Positions 1 to 11,523 of a stretch of DNA of 64,000 nucleotides are shown piece by piece; within the stretch, counting starts at the first letter, position 1, and each line of letters begins with the position of its first letter. The position numbers and the translations under genes are program-made. The notes under the pieces were generated by a model. The model had not been told where the DNA came from. It was given only the letters and a program-made list of their open reading frames with translations, and did not search any database. The DNA is from Lumnitzera littorea (lineage: Eukaryota > Streptophyta > Magnoliopsida > Myrtales > Combretaceae). Location: contig JAMXBB010000010.1 in NCBI GenBank assembly GCA_024138015.1, positions 54,538,351-54,602,350 on the forward strand, given 5' to 3'.

Positions 1-430
1 TATTCTCTTTCTAGAAGGATTACAAATTTTTCCTTTCTCTTTTTGTACATCATTATATTTAGTTTTTACCCTTTTAGGTAATTACATGTCATGGAATGTA
101 ATCGAAGGAACCTAGGTATAAATACCTTGCTATAACAAATGTTCCCTTCTATTGAATGAATTTGCTCTCAATTTATTCTCTTCTCCTTTATGCTAAAGAA
201 CCCAAACCTTAGCTTATATCAACCCTTAAGTAATGTTATACAGTGAGCAACCCTTCAACCCAGACTAGTGAGTCACATCTGGTGCATTGTAGGCTATGTT
301 GAGCTTGAGTGGTGCGTCACATCTATTGACCTACTCATAGGTTTTCTTAAATCTCATTACTCGCAATTCCATCCCAACCTACTTATATTTCTTTGATGGT
401 TCTCTAAGGACCCATTTAGGTTACAGTGAC
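1..430 (+). repeat. LTR-like fragment in plus orientation, left edge of window
   Basis: A TATA-like element (tataaata, about 111-124) is followed by pyrimidine-rich leader sequence, as in a plant LTR. From about 124 to 330 it is a diverged reverse complement of 760-990; shared words include TACAGTGAGCAACCCTT and GTCACATCTGGT or close variants. This is therefore an LTR piece of the same family as the minus-strand element to its right but in the opposite direction. Its left end is outside the window and its right end is unclear. No coding sequence is seen. Confidence 0.5.
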
Positions 431-506
431 CTCTTTTAAGGCTTAAATTTAGTTTATCCTATCAGCTGTTCTACTTCATGATCATTTGGTATCTTCCATA
501 AGTGAG

Positions 507-620
507 TATTTATCCCCACAACAGCAACTTTTGTTTGTATATGAAAAAGAATTGTTAGCTGTCATCATAACAGTACAAAAATGGAAGCATTATCTTAGTG
601 GGAGACATTTTATAATATAG
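507..620 (+). pseudogene. RNase H fragment of a gypsy pol (plus strand)
   Basis: A short open stretch contains the RNase H signature YEKELLAV followed by KWKHYLSGRHF, the conserved core around the YEKE motif in Ty3/gypsy RNase H. It has about 38 codons and ends at a stop at 618-620. It has no start codon and no neighbouring RT in frame. It lies between the two inverted LTR fragments (1-430 and 755-1150) and is opposite in direction to the pol genes of the minus-strand element at right, so it comes from a different, mostly deleted element or from a rearranged copy. The domain call is firm, the parent element unknown. Confidence 0.6.
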
Positions 621-754
621 ACTATGATAGGCGAAAAGAAAGAAATGAGCCTCCAAGGAGGTCTTATCATAGCGTAGATGAGTCATTTGAGAACAATCGA
701 AGAAAAGGAAATGGGTTGGGGCAGATTTAAAGTTAAGAAGGTTAAGCCAATGTA

Positions 755-1150
755 AGTCGCTTAGTGGATGTGATGTACCACTTGAACACTCATAGTCAAT
801 GTCATACTAGATGTGACACACCAATCTAAGACAAAGGGTTGCTCACTGTACAACCTTGATTAAGGTTGATATGAGCTAGGGTTTGATTCTCACAAGGAGA
901 GTATCTCATGGAGGAGAAGGAAAACTGTAACATCTTAGTAATTCAAAATGGAAAATTCTGATTACAACAATATTCATCATAGGGTATTAATACTTGCCTC
1001 GCTAAGGTTGCATCCTACCACACACAATTAGTAAAAAGGTTAAAATCTATGTTACAAAGTAAAGGAAAATAAGTGCAAATCTATAATCATCCAAAAAGGG
1101 GGATATTTACTGTCAAGTAGTAGGAATGCGAGTAGTAAGAAACATGGCCT
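755..1150 (-). repeat. Element F: left (3') LTR remnant
   Basis: Read on the minus strand this stretch begins after a purine-rich tract (TTTGGAGGCC) with TGTTTCTTACTACTC. Positions 1046-1150 match 6588-6703 as a direct repeat, as the two LTRs of a minus-strand element should. The other half, 760-990, is the inverted partner of 124-330. It follows the integrase relic of element F, which fits a 3' LTR. Exact ends are not resolved. Confidence 0.5.
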
Positions 1151-1489
1151 CCAAAAAGTAAATGGTAAATGCAACACTTAACAAATCCTATGTCAAAGAA
1201 ATAAGATCGACACTTGAGTTGGCATAAACTTGAGGTAAAGAGCAACCTTTAGGATAGATTGGTGCAACTGGTGCTAAGCTCATGGATAGCTCAACTTAAC
1301 CATGTTTTTGCATGAAGAGGAGGCTAAACTCATGATGGCTTGGAAGCATGGCCATATCAATATAGCATCATAAGTTAGCTACTTCTAAAGAAGGGTAATG
1401 GTTGAGAACTCGGCAAACCATGTTAACTAGCCCTCCTACTCGACAACTGGTAAGGGGACTTATTGGGTGATTCCTATCATTCCCTTTAG

Positions 1490-2700
1490 GTTGTTTAAGA
1501 CTTAGGATCAAATTCTCTGAGTATCCTTCTAGTATGTCTTCCTTAGGTACAAATAGACTTAGATCGACAATATTAATGACATTAGAGACTCCATACCCTT
1601 TGGGAAGTTTGAGCTTGTAGGCATTATCATTAATCCTCTAAAGTACTCAGAAGGGACCTTTAACTCATGGTGAAAGCTTGTTCTTTCTCTTGTGAAGGAA
1701 CCTTTCCTTGCTAAGGTGTAGCCATACAAGATCTCTTGGTTGGAATATCTTCCCCATCCTTTTGTCCTTAGCTACCTCGAGCTTATTTCTCAACTGCTCA
1801 ATTCAATTGTTCGATTACTTTTTGGTAGATAGCTCAATCTTCAGCTTCTAGATCACCTTACTCGACTGTAGTTATCAGGGTCTGACTAAGTGGTAACTTT
1901 ATGTTGAAACCGTAGATTACTTCAAATGGGGTCTTGCCTATTGTGCTGGAGGTAGATCTATTGTAGGCAAACTCAACAATAGGCAAGGAAATATCCTGAT
2001 TAGCTTGGTTTTTTCTAACAATAGCTCAAAGTAGAGATTCCAATGTTCTATTGAGGACCTCTATCTAACCATCTATTTGTGGATAGCATGACATGCTTAA
2101 TAGCAACTTAGTCCTTAGTCGACGCTACAAGATCTTCCAAGTATGGCTCAGGAATTTTGGGTCTCTATCTAACACTATACTTCTTGAGACTCCATGAAGC
2201 TTGACGATCTCCTCCAAAAATAGAAAAGTAATAGCCGAAGCATCATTAGTTTTGTAGCTAGGCACAAAATGTGCTATTTTATTGAAATGATCGACCAGAA
2301 CCACCATAGAATCCTTCCTTCATGCTATTGTTGGCAATCCAAGAACAAATCCATACTAAGATCTATCTATAGTTTGGTTAGCATAGGTAGAGGCATAGCC
2401 TTCCCTAGCTTAGCTTAGCCCTTAGCCTCCTTACAGGTCATACATCTTTCAATAATTCGATGGACATCCCTCAACATTTTTAGCTAATATAATCTTGACT
2501 TTAGTAGTTCATACCTCCTCTTCTCTCTAAAGTGGCCAAATAATCCTCTACTATGTGCTTCCCTAATAAGTAATTCTTGAACTGAACAAGTTGGTACACA
2601 TAGTTTTCTAGCTCAAAAAAGTATCCTCCCTCTACATAGTAGTCATCCAGGGTCCTTCCTTTAATGCATTGAGCATAGACCAACCCCAAATGTGGTTCTT
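1490..2700 (-). pseudogene. Element F integrase relic (chromovirus type)
   Basis: On the minus strand the domains follow in order. A weak N-terminal segment lies at 2500-2700 (GYFFELEN, then LLGKHIVEDYLATL in place of the usual H2C2 context). The core at 2125-2310 shows the conserved VDHF-KIAHFVP and VKLHGVSRSIVLDRDPKFLSHTW. The C-terminal DNA-binding part at 1490-1790 includes RDLVWLHLSKERF and DNAYKLKLP. In a live element the enzyme would process and insert cDNA ends; the second catalytic Asp (LDRD) is still visible. Stops and frameshifts separate the three parts, so no intact protein is possible. The sequence style is that of plant chromoviruses; clade (CRM or Reina-like) is my guess. Confidence 0.75.
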
Positions 2701-2879
2701 AAGAGTAATGATCCTTGATGCTTGTAAATCCCAACAATCTAGTATGCAGCTTAAAAAAGCATTACATGTCATTTAGATAAGGCATCTATAACTACATTCG
2801 CTTTCCCTCACTTGTGATTGATCACAAATGACAAAATCTCTAGGAACTTAACCCATTTAATTTACCACTTAGATAGTTC

Positions 2880-3250
2880 TGGTTAACTCTTCAAATAACT
2901 TAGGGTTTAGTGATCATAATATACAACCAACTGCTTGGGCAACAGGTAATGTTGCTAGGTTTGCAAAGCTCGTACAAGGGTATACAACTCCTTTTCATAG
3001 ACAAAATAGTTCAAAGGAGGTCCCTTCAATTGCTTACCAAAATAAGTAATAGGTCAACGGTCTTGCATGATAACTGCACCAATACTAAAACCTAACGTAC
3101 TATACTCTAGCTAAAAAATGTTATTGAAATTAGGTAAGGATAGTACAAGGGCTAAAGTCAGGTTCTTCTTTAACTTGGTAAAGCTCTTTTCATTCTTATC
3201 TCGTCATCGAAATTAAACATTCTTTTTTGTAGGCATAGTAAGGGGTGCAG
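2880..3250 (-). pseudogene. Element F RNase H relic
   Basis: The minus strand reads YEKELYTLVRALQT, then QHYLLPKQLVVYYDH, matching the gypsy RNase H core (YEKELY and TDH motifs). The Thr of TDH has become Tyr. It lies between the RT and integrase relics in the normal pol order. Stops interrupt the frame, so only a relic remains. An open frame on the opposite strand across 2910-3095 is a shadow of this domain. Confidence 0.65.
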
Positions 3251-3439
3251 CAATGAAACTAAAGTTCTAAATGAACCTGCGATAGAAAGAAACTAAGCCA
3301 TGAAAATTGTGTACATCAATACAAGATGTTAGAGTAGGCCATTGAACAATAGTTCAAATCTTTTTCCTCATCCACTCTAAAGCCTCTACCATTGACTACA
3401 TACCCAAGAAATATAACTTCCTCTTCGTAGAAATAGTAT

Positions 3440-3970
3440 TTCTTTAAATTGTTGTGTAGTTGGTTGGCTTAGAGCACCTCAAAAATAGTTTGGAGATGGT
3501 TTCCATGGTAAGTAGGTCATAGCTACACACTAGAATATGATTGAAATAGACTACAACATATTTTCCCATTTGGTTCTTAAACACATTATTCATCAATCTC
3601 ATGAAGGTACTTGGGGCATTCAGCATGTCAAATAGTATCATAAGCTACTCATACAACTTATGTCTCTTCTCAAAGGATGATTTCCACCATCCCTTTCTTG
3701 CATACGGATCTGACAATATTTAAACTTTAGATAAATCTTGGAAATATCCTCATACCATGAAACTCATCCAACATATCATCCAACCTAAGGATCGGATACC
3801 TATTGATTGTGATTTTATTAATAACTCGATTGTTTACATACATCCTCTAACTCCAATCCTTCTTGGGGACCAATAATACTAGTATAGCATATGGACTTAT
3901 ACTCTCAAGAACATATCATCTCTCAATCAACTCATTTACCTACCTTTAGAACTTAGCAGCTTGCTCAGGC
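3440..3970 (-). pseudogene. Element F reverse transcriptase relic
   Basis: The minus strand shows the RT palm in order: VLLVPKKDWS, then RMYVNNRVINKITINRYPI, LDDMLDEFHG, and NAPSTFMRLMN with the catalytic box near 3540-3560. The normal YFDD box reads YFNH, so both catalytic aspartates are gone. Frameshifts separate the segments, and the frame around 3650-3750 is badly decayed. The RT would have copied the element RNA into cDNA; this copy could not. The order gag, protease, RT, RNase H, integrase on the minus strand supports a Ty3/gypsy element. Confidence 0.75.
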
Positions 3971-4299
3971 GTCATTCGATAGGCCAGTTGGTTTTCTAAT
4001 GCGACTTCTAGTTATAAGTCAATTCCATCCTTTATTCCTCGCTTTAGTGGTAATCCTTTTGGCAATTCTTCAAGGAATAGATTAGTTAACTATTCTAATA
4101 AGTTCTTAACCTCTTTAGCTAAGAAAGCCTACTTTCGTAATTCTAGCAATCTTTGCATCAGTAAAAAGGTTAGCTTATTAAACTTCACAACTTCTCTTAG
4201 TTCCGATTGGCTCATTACCAATGCTTTCCTAGTTTGTCGACTTAACTTAGATCGCATGCTACCGACTTAGCTTGGTGTCATCTAGAAAAGTGTAATTGA

Positions 4300-4600
4300 T
4301 TAGCCATCTTTCTCAAATGTGTAAGTATTTCTATAGCCATCATGCATAATGCTTCTTTTGAACAACTAAGGGTGGTTAAGTGGAATATGTGAAGCAATCA
4401 TCAAAAACACATCGCATAATATCTCATCCTTTTTACTCCTAACAAAAATTGGTGACAACACTTGTTTTGTAACATGCAACGATCCTTTTTCATTTAGCCA
4501 ATGTAGTCTGTACGGCTTAGGCTATAGCAAGGTTGACAAATTTAACTATTGGACTAATCTTAAGGATACAACATTTGTACAGCTACTATTGTTAATACCT
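4300..4600 (-). pseudogene. Element F aspartic protease relic
   Basis: The minus strand around 4600-4480 reads GINNSSCTNVVSLRLVQ followed by PKPYRLHWLN. Many plant chromoviruses have the pattern IDGGSCTNVAS then PYKLQWLN in the retropepsin domain. The active-site Asp has become Asn and Gly has become Ser, so the enzyme is dead. It sits between the zinc knuckle of gag (4853-4912) and RT, as expected. Several stop codons lie inside. Confidence 0.6.
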
Positions 4601-4849
4601 ATATCATAAAGCCGATCTTTTACCTTATAGGTAGCATGGAACAAATTCTCTTGTTGTTTATCTTGTCATTCATGTTCCACACTCAGAGTTTGGTAGACAA
4701 CCAATGTTAGCATATCGCCCTTCGTCTAGATAAATGTTATCTGTCATAGCGTCTACCTTCACTCCTTCTTTCATTTCTTCCATAGCTTCACTAACCTCAT
4801 CAGTACTGTACACTTCAAAGGTTTAGACATTGCCCTTAATTACCTCAAT

Positions 4850-5750
4850 TCATCAGTTTGGACATTAGGTGGCCATATGTTCAAACTCTTACATTTAAAG
4901 CACTTCATTCCACTTATCTTTCTCTCTAAGGTTTACCCTTTTTCAAATTAATTCTTTTTTCCTCCTTGTTCTTACCTCACTCCTTCTATATGCAAGATCT
5001 TTCCTTCCTTCTTGCTTGGCATTAAGCTATTAGGCTTGTTGCTATTTCCTTGAGCAAGTTGTATAGATTGAACATGTCGGGAAAATGGAGTTTGATAAGG
5101 TTAGCTCTTTCTTTGTCTCTCAACTCGTTGAGTGACCTTGATAGCTTCCTCGAGGGTATGAAAGAATTGCATCTTAATGGTGTCTTTAAGTTCATGTCTT
5201 AGACCACTAACAATTCTCAAAATAGTTTGGGCCTTAGGCTCATTTGCTTCATACCTAATTATCAACATTTGAAACTCTTACACATATTCATCAACAAATA
5301 GGTTTCCTTATCTTAACTCCTGCAACTTAGCAAAAGTATCCTAACAATAGGAATCAAGAATAAATCTACCTCGCATGGCCTTCTTCATTGCCTCCCATGT
5401 CCTCACACCTTTTCTTCCATCCCTTCTTCACATCAATTGCAATTTCTTCCACTACATGTGAGTATACCTAGTGAATTATATGGCGATAAGCCTCATCTTG
5501 TCCTCCTCAACATACTAGTAACATCAAACTAATTTTTCACTTGCTCCTCCTAGTCCAAGCACTCATAAGCACTACTACTTCTTAAGTAGCCTGAAATCTA
5601 AATTCTAATATTGTTAATACTTCTAGGAGCTCAAACTCCACGTCCTTCTTCATAATAGTCGTCATCAAACTCTTCATCAATTTTCCCCACTTCATCAAGA
5701 TCGATCCTTCAGAGAGTAAGATGACCTACTCTTCCTTAGAAATGTTAAAC
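4850..5750 (-). pseudogene. Element F gag relic with degenerate zinc knuckle
   Basis: The minus strand at about 5200-5350 reads LQELR-GNLFVDEYV-EFQMLIIRYEANEP followed by RIVSGLRHEL, which resembles the end of the retrotransposon gag domain (helical capsid part). At 4853-4912 the sequence KCFKCKSL keeps the first two Cys of a CCHC zinc knuckle, while the His and last Cys are lost. Gag would form the virus-like particle and package RNA. Stops are frequent. The N-terminal border is uncertain; 5750-6385 further right shows no domain I recognise. Confidence 0.55.
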
Positions 5751-6384
5751 AAGGCATATGGCTCTATTAGGTAGGCTTCTTAGCATTCATTTTAGTCTCT
5801 CATTAACCTCATAGAACTCTCCATCATCACCTCTTCTTCTTCCACTACTTCTATCATTCCATCAGCTCTTCACTCAACTCCTCCAACTTGTCGAGACAAG
5901 CAAGATAGACTTCTCTTTTGCGCGAAGTGTTAGTACAAGCTTAGTTAACCCTATATTCAGTTAGGTTTTCAATTGGGATGTTTTCATCAACTCAGCCAAT
6001 AGCTTAACCATTAGTTCAGCAAGCTCCTCCTATGCAAGATATGACTTTTCCTTGCATTATAATCAACATGTTCTCTAATAGCTCTTTAAGGCGATCAATT
6101 CACTCATCATTGGACCTTGGGGTTTGATCCATTCATCATCATCTTCTTAAAGCATTACTTTTATTGTCTTCGACTACTACATTAACACTAAGATTTGTCT
6201 TCTTTTTGTCAATACCTAATATAACATCCCACTTCAACACTTAATAGTCTAGTAACCACCAAACTTATTTCAATAATCGGACAACCTACAAAAATATGAC
6301 AACTGTTATACTCTTCTCAACAACTATTACCACCACTTTTTGCTCAACTACTACTACTCTATTGGCAAATAACTCCCATAGGTT
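5751..6384. other. Element F upstream region, nothing recognised
   Basis: This stretch should hold the gag N-terminus, leader and primer-binding site of minus-strand element F. I see pyrimidine-rich plus-strand sequence with many stops and no convincing primer site or domain. Confidence 0.35.
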
Positions 6385-6575
6385 GAAAATAACCCCATTA
6401 AACTTTAATTTTGGTGTCCGATACCCCCTAAACTTGTAAAATGTGTTTTAGAGTCCCTTAAACTTTGATTATAATGTAACTTTTTTTAATAAAAAAGGAA
6501 ATGTCCTATATTGCCAATTTATCAAAGTTTGGGAGATTAATCTATACCTAAGTTAAAGTTTAGGGAGATTATTTA
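6385..6575. mobile_element. MITE-like element with long terminal inverted repeats
   Basis: The left end reads AAATAACCCCATTAAACTTTAA and the right end is its near reverse complement (TTAAAGTTTAGGGAGATTATTT, each shown here as about 20 bases). The inverted similarity extends about 50 bp inwards, through the words CCCCCTAAACTTG and CAAAGTTTGGGAG. The unit is about 191 bp, has no coding capacity, and is inserted beside the right LTR remnant of element F. Such small, stem-forming units are typical of MITEs mobilised by a transposase from elsewhere. I could not define a target duplication, so the superfamily is open. Confidence 0.6.
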
Positions 6576-6587
6576 CAATTTCCTCTA

Positions 6588-6703
6588 AAATCTATATTAA
6601 AGCAAAGATAAATAAGGGCAAATCTGTAAACAACCAAAAAGGGTATACCCATTGTTAGTAGTGGGAATGCAAGTTGTAGGATACATGGCCTCTAGGGACT
6701 TAG
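6588..6703 (-). repeat. Element F: right (5') LTR remnant
   Basis: This is a direct repeat of 1046-1150; shared words include GCAAATCT, CCAAAAAGGG, GTAGTGGGAATGC and ACATGGCCTC. On the minus strand it starts TGTATCCTACAACTTGC. It is much shorter than the left copy, so part has been lost, probably around the MITE-like insertion. It abuts the truncated LTR of the next element at about 6716. Confidence 0.5.
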
Positions 6704-6715
6704 AATAGAAAATTT

Positions 6716-7906
6716 TCATTTTAAGGGACTTCGGAAGCACTTAATGAAGTTTTGAAGACTTTTATCATGCTTTGGAGTATATTTGAAGAAAAGCATTGAT
6801 CAAGGACTTGGAACAGAAGAATTTCAAGGGAGAAACAAGGTTCAATAGAGAACATGGTTGAGGACTATGACCATGATCTATGGTTGTATACCTCACATAA
6901 TTAATTTCCATTGAATTTTGAAGATTTTAGACTAAGTGCAAGATCATGCCCTTGCTCTACAGCAGTATACCTTGGGCATGGCTTGCCATGATTTACAAAT
7001 CTTCTAATTTTTCCAAGTTTTCTTTGTAAACTTAGGTCCAACTCTTATAAATAGGTATCTAAGCTTAGGTCTACAAGAGAGAGCCCCTATGGGAAGAGTC
7101 ATTAGGAGAATTATATTAAGGGTTTCTCATCTTTCTTCTCTTAGTTTCATCATGTCATTGTTTTAATTATTCTTAGTGAATCGTTATTGAACCATAGTTT
7201 CTATTACAACACTTTCTTTTATTCAATCTATGATATTACCTTTAAAGATCTAATTACACTGTGCATATTGTTATTGAATTAATATTTACCTGGGTTATTA
7301 ATTTGATATTTGAGTTTGTTATTGAGTAAATGAGTTCTTCTAGTGAATAGATTTATGTAATTAGAAGGAATGGAGAAAGCGAAGCAATTAGGTACTTATT
7401 TCTCTAGATTAGGGCAACCTAATAGCGGGATCTAAGGTTTTAGTGTGATTTTGTGATACTCTATTCTATAAGCAATTCAAGTAGAGTGGTCTCAAGATTA
7501 AGAATTAACTAGAGACATGAGTCTGGTTAATTCATATTAAGCATCTCCATGGTCCAAAGAGTAATTGAGATTGAAAGTTGCATAAAACTAGGTAGTAAAT
7601 AATAATGGCTTACTAAGGATTATGCAATCTTTGAGTTAATGAATTCTCACTTATTTAGTTAATTTAGTTTTGTTTATTTTATTTGTTCTTGTTTATTTTA
7701 TTATTCTTATCTTATTGTTCCTCGCTCATCTTTATTTGCTGATCAAATTATCCAACATTGTTAAGTTAGATAATTGGTGATTTAGGGCAAATTGCTAGTA
7801 ATATATGGTTTCTCACATTCATGGTTGCTCGTGAAATTGACACTTAGACTCACATTTGTTTTACTATATTATAACTTCACAAGATACATTTGCTTGTCGA
7901 CGGTCA
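6716..7906 (+). repeat. Element I (LARD-like): 5' LTR, 5'-truncated
   Basis: This repeats 10294-10549 joined to 15978-16880 (the 3' LTR) along nearly its full length, with shared runs such as GAAGAAAAGCATTGATCAAGG and GACTATGACCATGATCTATG. It lacks the first roughly 100 bp present in the 3' LTR, which begins TGATAACATGG at 10196. A TATA box (TATAAATAGG) lies at 7046-7055. The LTR ends in GGTCA at 7906, just before a primer-binding site. Truncation at the left is where element F abuts. Confidence 0.75.
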
Positions 7907-7912
7907 AGTTTT

Positions 7913-7930
7913 TGGCACTGTTGCCGAAAG
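7913..7930 (+). promoter_or_regulatory. Degenerate primer-binding site, tRNA-Asp type
   Basis: The sequence TGGCACTGTTGCCGAAAG differs from TGGCGCCGTTGCCGGGGA, the complement of the plant tRNA-Asp 3' end, by a few transitions. The preceding AAGTTTT is the usual spacer after the LTR in plant Athila-related and LARD elements. It fixes the 5' LTR boundary and the plus orientation of element I. Confidence 0.75.
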
Positions 7931-10177
7931 CCAAAAAGAGTAAACTAATTAGGATATTAACAAAAATCCTAATTTCCCAATTATTTTAATGTGCTTATAA
8001 TAAATCCTCCCTACAATTCCTTTGGTATTTTTTTTTTATTAATGTGCTTCTAACCTTTAGAGTGTTGCAGTTATTAATCGATGAATTGAATTAAGGGAAG
8101 GATTTAATTGTCGAGCTAACAACACTAAACAACAACGCTCTTAGAAAGTAACCCAAGTTATTTTCATTTTAATTTCCATTTAAATAATCGTTTTTTTTTT
8201 TAGTTTTATTGATGAAGTTGTGTTATTATCAATTTTCTTTCTATACATAAACAATTCCTATACTATTTTAGCAATTAATTGTTAGATTTTGCAATGAAAT
8301 CAACATTAAAAGTTGTTAGTCTTATAATTAAGGTATTTTTCAACTGAATTCTGATTTTTAGCAACTCGACCTATTATGTCTTTGATCCTCTAAATAGTGG
8401 TTTCAAGTAAAAGAGTAAGGAAAATTGACAAAATTTGAATTCAAGAATTAGAGAAGAATACGGCTAAAGTTCATAGTCATGAACATGGCCGTGGTCTCCT
8501 TAAGAAGAAGGATGAAATAGTTGGCCAAGAGGATCATGCTTATGATCAAGTCTCAGGAAAGAGCACAAAAACATAGCCAAAGATCACAGCCGTATTCCTG
8601 CTTATGGTGATTTTATGATTAAAAAATCACAAGTATTTCACCTCTATTTATTCTAAACTCTTACTCTCCCTCTAAAATAACATACACTTTCACTTTCTCT
8701 TACGATAAAGCAATCATCCCTTGAAATTTTTGCGGATTTCTCTTTTGATTGTTTGATTTATTTTTAACTCAGTTATAGTTTTGCAAGGACAAGAATGATA
8801 TAACATGTTTGATTAGTGGCTATTTAATTTTTCTTTTTGTTAACTTCTTTTTACTTTGTAGTTAGTTCGTTTTATTCTATAAAGGATACTTCAAGCTTAA
8901 TTGAATTAATGGAATTTGGATTTCAGATTTTAGGAAATTTTCAAATACCAATGCAAAAATTGGGGAAGTCCCAATTTTTTTTTCTTTTTCTCCCAATTTT
9001 ATTTTGAATTTAAATTTTTATCATGTACATTGATAACAATGTACAACTTAAGTTTGGGGAAAAAGGATAGGTTATGCTATTAATAATCTGGAGATATATA
9101 CTTGACCTTTTGAATTTTTCTTAAATTAAAAATCATACAAATTTGTGCCCCTATATAATAAGCAAGCAAAAATTTTTCTTTTTCGAATTTTCCCATAATC
9201 CTTTATGCTCTAATATACTTTGTTGAATTTGAATATTAAATACTTAAGATTTAGGATTTCGTATTGCTTAAGCTTAGATTTAGACTTAGGATTAGGATAG
9301 ATATAGATGGGTAATAGATTAGTTACTTTTATCTCTAAACTTAATTTTAGATGATAGTTTTTTATCTATCTTTTTCAAAAAATTTTAGATTAAATGAAGG
9401 AAGAAGATTTGTCCTTAGACGATCTCTTGAAAAATCAAAATAATTGGAGGCATAAATGAATTAGGAAAGAATTGTTAAGAATTGGTAAGGAACCATCTTG
9501 GTTCTTTGGAAGAGCAAGATCCTTTCTTGTTACCAATTGCAAAATGGAATTTAAGTTCAAAATTATTAAGGATTGGCCTTGGCCTCTTAGAAGAGCGAGG
9601 TGCTTTCTCATTGATAATACTAAATGGATAAAAGGGTTAAATTACTAAGGATTGGCCTTGGTCTATTAGAAGAGTAAGGTTCTTTCTTAATGCTAATTAG
9701 CTTCGATAAAGAAATTAAACTAAACTTAAAAGTCTCTCAATGAAAATTGAATGAAGTAGAGAGACAATCAAAGGGTGAGTTGATATAACATACATCCGAT
9801 CTAAGTTTTTTAAAAAAAATTTTGTTAAGGGAATATTTTCCTCCTCTTAAGTTAGAGTGGTCAAATTTATGTAACTTTTTCTTAACTTATTGATGTTTGT
9901 TTTATTCTCTAGTTTAGTTTTTGTTTAAGTGATAAGGTTAACTCTGAAATATTGGGAATGGCTGTTAAAATTTAGTAGTTCTTAAAGTAATATTAGTTAA
10001 GTGTTCTAAGAGTATTATTAATTTAAGGAGAAAGGGCAATACTCAAAAAAAAAAAAATTGCAAAGCTACTTAAATTCAAGGGTGTACTTTTCTGAAGAAC
10101 AATTTCTAATTGCCTTATCCTTAAGATGTTTTTGTTTTTGTTTTGATTTTGATTATTTTGCTTAGGACAAGCAAAAG
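7931..10177 (+). mobile_element. Element I internal region, noncoding (LARD-like)
   Basis: About 2.2 kb between primer site and polypurine tract contain no gag or pol domain in any frame. The DNA is AT-rich. A segment at 8450-8600 carries words (CATAGTCATGAACATGG, GATCACAGCC) resembling those in the LTRs of this group. Large LTR elements without coding capacity and with Asp-type primer sites are known as LARDs and depend on proteins of autonomous relatives. A small open frame at 7792-7989 crosses the primer site and is not a gene. Confidence 0.6.
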
Positions 10178-10195
10178 CTTAAGTATTAGGGAATT
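10178..10195 (+). promoter_or_regulatory. Polypurine tract of element I
   Basis: GGACAAGCAAAAGCTTAAG followed by TATTAGGGAATT immediately precedes the LTR start TGATA at 10196. In related elements this reads AAGTTTGGGGGAATT, so the tract has decayed by a few changes. It would prime plus-strand cDNA synthesis and defines the 3' LTR start. Confidence 0.65.
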
Positions 10196-11343
10196 TGATA
10201 ACATGGAATTATCATACAAATTTTATATTAATTTTGTGCAACTTTGTATATTAATTTAGCTTATTCTATAGCAATTTGTAGCTTAATTTGTTTATTTCTC
10301 ATTTTTAAGGACTCTGAACGCATTTGATGGAGTTTTGAAGACTTTTATCAAGCTTTAGAGTATATTTGAAGAAAAGCATTGATCAAGGACATGGAGTAGA
10401 AGAACTTCAAGCAAGAAACAAAGTCTGGTGAAGAATACATTTGAGGACTATGACCATGATCTATGCTCATATATCCTACTTAATTAATTTCTATTGAATT
10501 TTGAAGATTTCAAACAAAATGCAAGATCATGTCCCATCTCTACAACCATTGTTGATAGTAGAATTTCACCTAGCAATGTTGCTCAACATCTTATTTGTTA
10601 AGTCGCCAATCATTACTATTTTCAATTAAGGCCCTCAATGGCTTAGCACATCTAATGGGCCTAAGGGTTCGATCTATTTATATATTTGGTTCAAATTTGA
10701 AAAGTGGTGTAGGCAGTTGTGGTCCTATGTGACTTTATTATATAATCACCCACACTCCTATTCTTTAAGCATGTGCTTAATTAAGGAGCAGTCACGTAGT
10801 CCATGAGCAAGGACTACCCATTACTCTAAATATCTTACATATGTCTATAAATAAGGGAAAGAATGTAAACCTTGCAAATCTAGCCTTTTGAGTATATAAT
10901 TAAACTCGTGTATTGTAGATAATTTTCCTAATTTAACAGAGTTGCTAAGTTTAAAATCGAGTAAAATTTTATATGTGAAACATAAAAAAAATATGAAAAA
11001 CCCTAACTTATTAATCGAAACTCTAATCGCATGCAAAAACTTTAAGCCCTAAATATATGTAACTTTAAGAGAATGACCTTGAACTTGATAAGAATTTTAA
11101 TCGCGTATGAAAACACTAAATTCTATCTATGTATACATATGAGAAATCAAACCTAAACTTGATCAAAACCCTAAAACCTAAACTATAAGCCTATAAATGT
11201 ATTAATTTACCATAAGAATGACAAAACTTTAATTGAGCCTAATAATTAAATGAAACGCCAATTCGTATGAAATTGCTAACGAACGATTAAAGATAACTTC
11301 TAAATGCTGATAAACATAAAATACTAGATTAATTCACAAAAAA

Positions 11344-11523
11344 ATTATAATATTATTTTATAATCAATATTAACCTTATATTTTCATAGATAAGTTAGTA
11401 TTACGTTAATTTAAATATTGTTGGTTATTTAGAATTATAATATTATTTTATAATCAATATTAACATTATATTTTCATAGATAAGTTAGTATTACGTTAAT
11501 TTAGATAACGTTGGTTATTTAGA
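11344..11523. repeat. 90-bp tandem duplication in unit A
   Basis: Two nearly identical 90-bp copies, each starting ATTATAATATTATTTTATAA and ending near GTTGGTTATTTAG, lie head to tail at 11344-11433 and 11434-11523. They differ at only a few positions, so this duplication is younger than most decay around it. Confidence 0.85.
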
